Positions 6,474 through 11,997 of a stretch of 16,725 nt of DNA are shown here, in pieces. This DNA comes from JAWWAH01 sp033721415 (lineage in GTDB: Bacteria; Patescibacteriota; Minisyncoccia; Spechtbacterales; 2-12-FULL-38-22). The position numbers were made by a program, and so were the translations under genes. How positions within the stretch are numbered: the stretch's first letter is position 1; every line of letters starts with the position of its first letter. The stretch spans positions 1 to 16,725 of the forward strand of contig JAWWAH010000024.1 in the NCBI GenBank assembly GCA_033721415.1, given 5' to 3'. The notes under the pieces are model-generated. The model was not told where the DNA came from. It saw only the letters and a list, made by a program, of their open reading frames with translations, and did not search any database.

Positions 6474-6893
6474 TTAAAGTGGCACTACGCGAAAACTAGG
6501 AAGGTCATGGGAGTCTCGCATAACTTTCCACTTCATTTTTAAAACATCTTCTCTTGTGACCTTTTTACAACTACACACTTTTATAGATTGAGAAGAATAA
6601 AATTCACCATGGCCTATTGCTGTTATTGTGTCTGGATCAACTTCTAGTTTATACAGCCAACCTGTATCATTTAAATCAAAGGGAGCTACAATTTTACCCC
6701 CAAAAAATTGCCCACGTTTTGTCTTGTATTCAACATGAACACGCGAACGATCACTAATAAGCGAAAAAACCATAGGTCCATAAGGCTCATGTGATAAAAA
6801 GACTCCTCGTATTCCGAGGCGTCTATCCAGTTGTGGTTCTAGAGTAGTAAGATCCGCAATAGGAGAACCGTGATAAAATACTTCCTTCCGCAT
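6474..6893 (-). CDS. Uncharacterised 139-residue protein, possibly ADP-ribosyltransferase-fold
   Basis: I do not recognise a named family. The beginning, VFYHGSPIADLTTLEP followed by GVFLSHEP, resembles the YHGS...VFLS pattern of small ADP-ribosyltransferase/KptA-like folds. There a histidine in YHG and a serine or tyrosine after the next strand line the NAD pocket. A later GEFYSSQSIKV (about 96-106) could supply the conserved glutamate strand. Two cysteines form a CSC motif at about 107-109. It sits 7 nt after the HAM1-like gene and 17 nt before the nucleotidyltransferase in one operon, so a nucleotide-related role is reasonable. No signal peptide or membrane segment is visible. The ART-like reading is an inference from short motifs only; the gene itself is well supported by its operon position and full-length frame. 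Confidence 0.6.
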   Translation of the reverse strand: MRKEVFYHGSPIADLTTLEPQLDRRLGIRGVFLSHEPYGPMVFSLISDRSRVHVEYKTKRGQFFGGKIVAPFDLNDTGWLYKLEVDPDTITAIGHGEFYSSQSIKVCSCKKVTREDVLKMKWKVMRDSHDLPSFRVVPL

Positions 6894-6900
6894 GTTTAAC

Positions 6901-7446
6901 TTATTTTTGTTCTTTAAGAAATTCTTTTAATTTTTCGATTGCCTTTCTTCTGTGGCTAATTTCATTCTTTTGCTCTAAAGAAAGTTCTGCATACGTTACA
7001 TCAATAATATTTGGCTTAAATATAACATCCCAACCAAAACCATCATCTGTTGCCTTCTCTACTATTTTGCCCTCTACCTCGCCTTCAAAATAGTAAATCT
7101 CCTCGCCGTCAAAATAACCTATAGTGGTTCGAGCTGTTGCATTGTGGTTGTCAAAGTTTTTGGTTATATCGTATAGCCCCTCAGGACCCATTGCCTCTAA
7201 AAACCACTTTATAAGAGGGCCGGGCAGCCCGTTTAAGCATTCAAAACCCAGCGATGCATCATCTACTATAAATTTACCTTCGTGATGCTCTTTAGCTGCA
7301 ATAAGTTTTTCTTTAACTATATTTTTTGGATCATCATCCTGAATTTCTGGTAAATCTATGTCAAGCTGTTTAAGCTCAACAATACCCTTTAGCATTGCTT
7401 CAACTTCTTTAAATTTCTTTGTATTCCCTGTAATAAAATGGAGCAT
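6901..7446 (-). CDS. rdgB: HAM1/RdgB-type non-canonical purine NTP pyrophosphatase
   Basis: This 181-residue house-cleaning enzyme hydrolyses ITP, dITP or XTP to the monophosphate, keeping deaminated purines out of DNA and RNA. Family motifs are the N-terminal ITGNTKKF (5-12, substrate phosphate binding), VDDASLGFE (61-69, metal-binding aspartates; most homologs have DDSGL), LPGP (74-77), GFGWDVIF (136-143) and SHRRKA (164-169). Length is normal for the family (about 180-200). Its ATG directly abuts the TAG stop of the PRTase-like gene (no gap), so translation is probably coupled. The D-A-S-L variant of the usual D-S-G-L is a small family-level deviation. A housekeeping role in nucleotide-pool sanitation is inferred from the family. 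Confidence 0.9.
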   Translation of the reverse strand: MLHFITGNTKKFKEVEAMLKGIVELKQLDIDLPEIQDDDPKNIVKEKLIAAKEHHEGKFIVDDASLGFECLNGLPGPLIKWFLEAMGPEGLYDITKNFDNHNATARTTIGYFDGEEIYYFEGEVEGKIVEKATDDGFGWDVIFKPNIIDVTYAELSLEQKNEISHRRKAIEKLKEFLKEQK

Positions 7447-8358
7447 CTATTTTTCTAATAATTTTGAAAGCTCTTCAGCTATAATTTTAACATCGTGCCT
7501 AGCCTCATTTACGGTTTCGGCATTAAATTTTCTCGCTTTTGCAGGATGCGCAGGAAGTTCAGATATATCAGGCATCTCATCACGGGGATATGCTCCTTGG
7601 CGCTGTTTGTCCACTCCTGAGTACTCAGGCCTCTTATAGAATAAATTAACTCCTATATTTGAATCCTTCTTGCCTACAATTAAATCATCGAAGGACTCAA
7701 GATAACTTACTTGAGGTAATGCTCTGCTAGTAGATAGCGCAGCTATATCAAAATCTATGCCCATTTCTCTCAATACATTTAATAACTTGCTCAATCCTCT
7801 CCCGGTTTCTATATATTCTGTTACAATAAGTATTTTTTCTACCCCCTCAAGTCTATCTTCCAAATATTCTTTCATCTTCTCTATTCTTCTGGGATATTCA
7901 AGGTATCTTCCAGCGAGAACAAAGTTGGTGGGTAGGCCCTCTCCTTTTTCGTTTTTGAAAACTTCGCGCAAGATAAGCGATATTAACCTTCCACTTGCAT
8001 CATCACTCAATATTGCATCGTAATCACCTATTTTTTCTTTAAGCTCTAAAACTATTTTTCCAAAACCTTCCATTGCTTCATCTATTGCCCTTAAACGTTC
8101 TGCATTTTGCATTTTATTATTTCTTGCCATGCTTTCAACTATTTCTTCCAGATATTTTTCGTCACCTTCGCCACTATATTGGTTTGCAATCTCTTTTCTT
8201 AAGGTTTCTGCATCTTCTTCTCTTATGCGCCCAAAAACACTTTCTAATTCTGCTCTTAAGCGATCAAAATCAAGTTTTTCATATATTAAATCCAAAACAT
8301 TACCTTCTTCAACAGAAGATTCAACTTTTTTTGGCTTGTCTTCAAAAGCACTTTTCAT
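7447..8358 (-). CDS. PRTase-fold protein, paralog B of the pair flanking ddl
   Basis: This protein has 303 residues from the ATG at 8358. That start is chosen because its MKSAFEDKPKK aligns with MNNFFEGKPQK of paralog A; an upstream extension to 8451 would lie inside ddl. A charged, probably helical N-terminal region (about 1-110) is followed by a type I phosphoribosyltransferase-like domain. SDDASGR is at 118-124, and a PRPP-loop-like segment, ILIVTEYIETGRGL, at 176-189, where the usual DD of VDDxxxTG is replaced by TE. The C-terminal part has YSGV...GAY and ends in a helix, EARHDVKIIAEELSKLLE. It starts 13 nt after the ddl stop and abuts the HAM1 gene. A role in nucleotide or PRPP chemistry or sensing is inferred only. 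Loss of the acidic pair may mean it is not a standard PRTase. Confidence 0.75.
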   Translation of the reverse strand: MKSAFEDKPKKVESSVEEGNVLDLIYEKLDFDRLRAELESVFGRIREEDAETLRKEIANQYSGEGDEKYLEEIVESMARNNKMQNAERLRAIDEAMEGFGKIVLELKEKIGDYDAILSDDASGRLISLILREVFKNEKGEGLPTNFVLAGRYLEYPRRIEKMKEYLEDRLEGVEKILIVTEYIETGRGLSKLLNVLREMGIDFDIAALSTSRALPQVSYLESFDDLIVGKKDSNIGVNLFYKRPEYSGVDKQRQGAYPRDEMPDISELPAHPAKARKFNAETVNEARHDVKIIAEELSKLLEK

Positions 8359-8371
8359 ACATTTTATTATA

Positions 8372-9367
8372 TCATTTTTGACACCTATAGATTCCGGCTT
8401 TAATAATTCTTTCAAGCATATCCGAAAAAGATATACCCATAGCAACTGCACCTTGTGGTAGTAAGCTTGTTTCTGTCATGCCGGGTATCGTGTTCACCTC
8501 TAAGATATATGATATTCCATCTTCTGACAAGATAAAATCTGCTCTAGACATCCCGGAGCAACCAAGCACTTTGTGTGCCTTTTTGGATAAATTCCGTAAA
8601 GATGCCAACGTTTCTTTATCTAACTGAGCAGGAGTTATTTCCTTAGCTCCTCCTTTTTTATACTTAGAATCATAATCAAAAAAATCTCCTAAGGAAGGGA
8701 TAATCTCTGTAGGAATCAGAGCAAGCGCCGAAGAATTATCGCCATCGTCCAGCACTCCACAAGTCATCTCTCGACCCCTTATATAGGGTTGAGTAATACA
8801 ATCAGGATAAGTAGCAAAAATATTCCTGAAAGCTTCTAAAGCATCATTCTTATTTTCTACAATAAATATTCCCGCACTACTACCGCTCTTATTGGGCTTA
8901 ATAACAACAGGAAAAGATAAATCGCCTAAAGCATCTTCCAAAAATGATTCTCTCTTTTTATCTTCCCAATCCTCTCGTGTTGCATATATCGTTTCAGGGA
9001 CATCAAAGCCATTATCACGCAAAACAGCAAGAGAAGCATTTTTATCCATTGCAAGCGCACTAGGTTGAGGCGCAGATCCTGTATAAGAAATATTCATCTC
9101 TTCTAATTCTTGTTGTACTGTACCATCCTCACCATAAAGCCCATGTAAAGCAACAAATACAATGTCTGCTTTTTCTTTTAGTTCCTCTCTAGGAATAGAC
9201 CAATTACCATCCTTAGATATAACCACATGAACAGGAGTAAATTTACTGCTATCCAAATTTGCAAGTACTTGCTTGCTTGTCGCTAAGGAAACCTCGTGTT
9301 CATCTTCCGAGGGGCCTCCTGCTAAAACAGCTACATTCAACTTTTGTTTTGATTTTTTGCGACCCAT
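8372..9367 (-). CDS. ddl: D-alanine--D-alanine ligase
   Basis: This 331-residue ATP-grasp enzyme joins two D-alanines for the peptidoglycan stem peptide in the cytoplasm. The N-terminal domain has LAGGPSEDEHEVSLATS, with Glu23 as the D-Ala1 contact. ALHGLYGEDGTVQ follows, then YTGS...PSALAMDK. The ATP-grasp region contains FPVVIKPNKSGSSAGI, and metal and substrate binding shows in EVNTIPGMTETSLLPQ. The basic leader GRKKSKQK precedes the first strand. Length is typical (about 300-360). It lies between two PRTase-like paralogs (28 nt after A, 13 nt before B). It ends in TGA, which shows that this codon is a stop here. No clear Shine-Dalgarno is present. Confidence 0.95.
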   Translation of the reverse strand: MGRKKSKQKLNVAVLAGGPSEDEHEVSLATSKQVLANLDSSKFTPVHVVISKDGNWSIPREELKEKADIVFVALHGLYGEDGTVQQELEEMNISYTGSAPQPSALAMDKNASLAVLRDNGFDVPETIYATREDWEDKKRESFLEDALGDLSFPVVIKPNKSGSSAGIFIVENKNDALEAFRNIFATYPDCITQPYIRGREMTCGVLDDGDNSSALALIPTEIIPSLGDFFDYDSKYKKGGAKEITPAQLDKETLASLRNLSKKAHKVLGCSGMSRADFILSEDGISYILEVNTIPGMTETSLLPQGAVAMGISFSDMLERIIKAGIYRCQK

Positions 9368-9395
9368 AAAACGTTATTCTACAAATAACCTTATA

Positions 9396-10301
9396 TTAAT
9401 CTTCCAACAATTTTGATAATTCTTCGGCTATCATTTTTACATCACGCCTAGCTTCGTTTACTGTGTCGGAATTAAAATCTCTAACCTTTGCTGGATAAGA
9501 AGGGAGTTCCGATATTTCTGGCATCTCATCAGGATTATATGCGCCCTGGAGCTGTTTGTATACTCCTGAATATCGTGATTTAGCATAAAAATCAAGTCCA
9601 GAATCTGACTGTTCTTTACCAACAATTATTTTGTCATAAAATTCTGGATAATTTATATCTGATACAATTCTATTAGTAGACAAGGTAACTATATCAAAAT
9701 CTATACCCATTTCCTCGAGTGCCTCTACTATGCGACTTAAGCTTTTCCCAGAACGTATGTATTCTGTCACAAGAAGTACTTTTTTTACACCACCGACTCG
9801 CTCTTTTAGATATTCTTTCATTTTTTCCTCTCTGCCCTCATAACTAAGGTATCTTCCACCAAGAACAAAATGCATAGGCAATCCTTCCCCTTTTTCGTTT
9901 TTGAAAACTTCACGCAAGATAAGCGATATTAATCTTCCACTTGCATCATCGCTTACTATTGCATCGTAATCATTTATTTTTTCTTTAAGCTCTATGACTA
10001 TTTTTCCAAGGCCTTCAATCGCTTTATCTATGCTTTTTATACGGTTTTCATTGTCTCTTTTATTTTGTTTTGATTTTTTCTCACTTTCTTTTTTTAAAAA
10101 ATTTTGACTCTCTGCTCTATACCTACCTGTAATCTCTCTTTCTAGTATTTCTGGATCTTCCTCAAGCACATCCCCAAAAACACTTCCTAGCTCTACTCGT
10201 AAACGATCAAAATCAAGCCTACTATGTACCAAATCTAAAATCTCATCCTCCTTATCGATATCTTCTTCTTTTTGTGGCTTACCTTCAAAAAAATTATTCA
10301 T
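9396..10301 (-). CDS. PRTase-fold protein, paralog A of the pair flanking ddl
   Basis: This 301-residue protein is homologous along its length to the one at 7447-8358. The N-terminal acidic and then lysine-rich segment (about 1-110, with a KKESEKKSKQNKRD stretch near 70-83) is the most divergent part. The core has SDDASGR (117-123) and VLLVTEYIRSGKSL (175-188), a PRPP-loop-like motif with TE in place of DD. YSGVYKQLQGAY follows at 244-255, and a closing helix contains EARRDVKMIAEELSKLLE. It is probably the first gene of the six-gene cluster, though no clear promoter is seen in the short space after the 10313-10340 terminator, so read-through from the FNR operon is possible. The function is unknown. 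The fold assignment is moderately supported, and the paralogy is directly visible. Confidence 0.75.
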   Translation of the reverse strand: MNNFFEGKPQKEEDIDKEDEILDLVHSRLDFDRLRVELGSVFGDVLEEDPEILEREITGRYRAESQNFLKKESEKKSKQNKRDNENRIKSIDKAIEGLGKIVIELKEKINDYDAIVSDDASGRLISLILREVFKNEKGEGLPMHFVLGGRYLSYEGREEKMKEYLKERVGGVKKVLLVTEYIRSGKSLSRIVEALEEMGIDFDIVTLSTNRIVSDINYPEFYDKIIVGKEQSDSGLDFYAKSRYSGVYKQLQGAYNPDEMPEISELPSYPAKVRDFNSDTVNEARRDVKMIAEELSKLLED

Positions 10302-10312
10302 ACATCACAATT

Positions 10313-10340
10313 AAAATAACCTTGAATTCAAGGTTATTTT
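10313..10340. terminator. Perfect palindrome terminator overlapping the DUF1653 stop codon
   Basis: A 28-bp perfect palindrome (half-site AAAATAACCTTGAA) folds into a hairpin with A-tract and T-tract arms. It includes the stop codon at 10334-10336. On the - strand it ends in TTATTTTAATT, a moderate T-tract. It separates the FNR-DUF1653 pair from the downstream cluster. Confidence 0.75.
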
Positions 10341-10579
10341 ATAAATTTAAATCTTGGGCCGTTGTAGTTTTCTTTTTCAACCCTCTCAATGAACATATCT
10401 ATTGGCCTTGCCCAGAGATTGCCATCTCCATATAAGGCTTTATATACAACAAGTTCTTCTTGAGTTTCTGAATGCCTAGCAATGCCCAATACCTCATATT
10501 CGGCACCCTTGAAATGTCTATATTTACCCATTTTTAAATCACGAGCTTTTTTTGAAAACTCCAAAGTATCACTAGACAT
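10334..10579 (-). CDS. DUF1653 family small protein
   Basis: This 81-residue cytoplasmic protein has the DUF1653 hallmark: MGKYRHFKGAEYEVLGIARH (17-36), followed by ETQEELVVYKALYGDGNLWARPIDMF. The family is widespread, small and of unknown function. Two in-frame ATGs exist. The first (10577-10579) is chosen because GGGAG lies 7-8 nt upstream and the start is 3 nt after the FNR-like gene's stop. The second, Met17, would give a minimal 65-residue domain. It is the second gene of a two-gene operon. Confidence 0.85.
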   Translation of the reverse strand: MSSDTLEFSKKARDLKMGKYRHFKGAEYEVLGIARHSETQEELVVYKALYGDGNLWARPIDMFIERVEKENYNGPRFKFIK

Positions 10580-10582
10580 AAT

Positions 10583-11260
10583 CTACTCCCATGGATACCC
10601 AGGGAAATAATCTTTTTTAATATTCTCTTCAGATACTCCAATGGTGGGTAGTATTTTCTCATAATGCTCAACCATTGGCTCAGGGCCAGAAACATAAAAC
10701 GGCACACTATCAACTTCAGATACATATTTTTTGATAGCTTCTTTATCTATTTTTTCCGGAGAAACAAACCAATGTATATTAAGCTTGTCATGTTTTTTCT
10801 CAAGTCTCTTTAATTCTTCTTCGTAAACAAAGTTATCTGTGCTGTTTGCATACAATAAGGTTACATCGATAGGCGCTCCATCATGATCAAGTTGTTTCAG
10901 TATTGATCTAAACGGAGTAATACCAATTCCTCCTGCTATAAATATTGCTTTCTTTTTTTTGTCTTCCTTAACAAAACTTCCAGCAGGCTCTTCGACGTAT
11001 ATAATATCGCCCTCTTGCATATTAAATAGTGCTTTCTTAAAGCTACTTTCACCCTTTCGAGTAGTTAGCATTATTTCATCTTCATAAGGTGCACTCGCTA
11101 TTGTGAAGTAACGATCATTACCTCTGCTATCTTCATCGGTATGGGGCAATATATAGTGCAAAAATTGCCCTGCTTCCCAAGATAAAGGGTCTTCATACTC
11201 AAAGTAAAAAGTGACTGCATCGTCTGCTTCTTCTTTTTTTAATGCTAAAATTAACTCCAT
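10583..11260 (-). CDS. FNR-like FAD/NAD(P)H-binding oxidoreductase
   Basis: This 225-residue ferredoxin-NADP reductase superfamily module moves electrons between NAD(P)H and FAD and an unknown partner. The FAD-binding barrel carries R50-YFT-I (RxYS/T type) followed by ASAP. The nicotinamide domain carries GGIGITPFRSIL (110-121), the TLLYANS strand (134-140) and YVSGPEPMV (189-197). The protein ends in KKDYFPGYPWE, with a final aromatic region typical of FNR-like proteins. No iron-sulfur, flavodoxin or haem domain is fused, so a separate acceptor is needed. It is the first gene of an operon with a DUF1653 protein. The ATG lacks a Shine-Dalgarno. The superfamily is firm; the physiological partner is unknown. 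Confidence 0.87.
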   Translation of the reverse strand: MELILALKKEEADDAVTFYFEYEDPLSWEAGQFLHYILPHTDEDSRGNDRYFTIASAPYEDEIMLTTRKGESSFKKALFNMQEGDIIYVEEPAGSFVKEDKKKKAIFIAGGIGITPFRSILKQLDHDGAPIDVTLLYANSTDNFVYEEELKRLEKKHDKLNIHWFVSPEKIDKEAIKKYVSEVDSVPFYVSGPEPMVEHYEKILPTIGVSEENIKKDYFPGYPWE

Positions 11261-11295
11261 AGATACTTGTATATTACTAATATTTTAATAAACAC

Positions 11296-11301
11296 ATTAT
11301 A
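11296..11301 (-). promoter_or_regulatory. Likely -10 box of the FNR-DUF1653 operon
   Basis: TATAAT on the - strand, 12 bp downstream of the preceding terminator stem. A good -35 at the right distance is not seen because that space is occupied by the terminator. Confidence 0.4.
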
Positions 11302-11312
11302 ACATAATAAAA

Positions 11313-11333
11313 AATCCGCCTAGAGGGCGGATT
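11313..11333 (-). terminator. Intrinsic terminator of the small orphan gene
   Basis: On the - strand AATCCGCC pairs with GGCGGATT around a 5-nt loop, followed by a further run of T (TTTTTTA counting the stem end). GC-rich stem plus T-tract: a classical terminator, 16 bp beyond the stop at 11349. Confidence 0.9.
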
Positions 11334-11348
11334 ATAAGAGTACTAGTA

Positions 11349-11612
11349 TTAAGTTTTCACCCCACTGCCGTAATCGATACCTGCATACGGATTTCTCCTT
11401 AGGGCGAGATGAACATCGCTAACGTCAGCCCAGGAATGATTAGTGTTATCCCCTACGCTTGAAAACGTTCTGTTTTCGAACTCACGCTCTTCTTCACACC
11501 CGGAAACAGTGCAGACACCAACAGATACATCCCTAAAGAATCGAATACCTTCTTCATCGTCGTAATAAGCTGGCTCTATCTCAAACCTATGAGCATGCTC
11601 TTTATCACTCAA
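11349..11612 (-). CDS. Uncharacterised 87-residue acidic protein
   Basis: I do not recognise a family. The protein is acidic with few hydrophobics. It has a histidine-containing start (KEHAHRFEIEP), two cysteines spaced CTVSGC (34-39), and a tail with SWADVSDVHLALRRNP. It has no membrane segment or signal peptide. The start is TTG, supported by GAGAGGA 6 nt upstream. The gene is a one-gene unit with its own promoter (11651-11679) and a strong terminator (11313-11333), which supports it being real. The small histidine/cysteine set might bind a metal, but this is speculation. Confidence 0.6.
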   Translation of the reverse strand: MSDKEHAHRFEIEPAYYDDEEGIRFFRDVSVGVCTVSGCEEEREFENRTFSSVGDNTNHSWADVSDVHLALRRNPYAGIDYGSGVKT

Positions 11613-11650
11613 CGAAGTTCCTCTCTTGGTTGTTGTGTGTACTGCTCAAT

Positions 11651-11679
11651 ACGATACACTAGATTATGCAAATAGTCAA
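11651..11679 (-). promoter_or_regulatory. Promoter of the small orphan gene
   Basis: On the - strand, -35 TTGACT (11674-11679), a 17-bp spacer and -10 TATCGT (11651-11656). The -35 begins 3 bp after the stop codon of the MazG-like gene; no separate terminator is visible there, so the upstream operon may read through. Confidence 0.6.
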
Positions 11680-11682
11680 CTT

Positions 11683-11991
11683 TTAAGACTCGTCCAGAAT
11701 TACCTTATCCTTAAATACTCCCCTTTCTTTTGCTTTACTATCTCTAATTTTTTTAATTTCTTCTTTTTTAAACCCCTTGTATTTAAGTATTGCATCAATC
11801 ACTTCCAGCAAATCTGCTAATTCTTCTTCGCTCTCATCGTCAATAAACTCATTAACCTCTTCAAGAAGCTTCTCCTTTAACTTCTCCCAATATTCCTTAT
11901 CATCTGCAATATGATAAACAGGATTACCGTTCTTTCCACGTATATAATCAGGAATTTTATCTCGTACTAACTTATTATATTTTGTAGTCAT
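11683..11991 (-). CDS. MazG-like/all-alpha NTP pyrophosphohydrolase
   Basis: This 102-residue all-alpha NTP pyrophosphatase family member would hydrolyse NTPs or dNTPs to monophosphates with magnesium. It starts with KYNKLVRDKIPDYI, characteristic of this small phosphoribosyl-ATP-pyrophosphohydrolase-like group. It carries the EExxE...ExxD metal motif in LLEEVNEFIDDESEEELADLLEVID (about 42-66). It is a single-domain form of about 100 residues. It is the last gene of the PHP-SecA operon, 6 nt after the SecA stop. The nucleotide preference cannot be deduced, but a house-cleaning role parallel to the HAM1 gene is likely. Confidence 0.82.
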   Translation of the reverse strand: MTTKYNKLVRDKIPDYIRGKNGNPVYHIADDKEYWEKLKEKLLEEVNEFIDDESEEELADLLEVIDAILKYKGFKKEEIKKIRDSKAKERGVFKDKVILDES

Positions 11992-11997
11992 TGTTTT

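Noticed and set aside
8372..8374. Possible recoding of TGA as an amino acid
   Set aside because: ddl reaches normal length at this TGA and the next gene begins 13 nt later; no gene in the window has an in-frame TGA that needs reading through.
8359..8451. 31-residue N-terminal extension of PRTase paralog B
   Set aside because: It overlaps ddl coding sequence, and alignment with paralog A places the start at 8358.
8073..8461. Several + strand open frames opposite the - strand genes, here and at 5130-5339, 7358-7639, 14819-15434 and 15618-16101
   Set aside because: They are antisense to well-supported genes, have low-complexity Phe/Leu/Ser composition and no ribosome sites.
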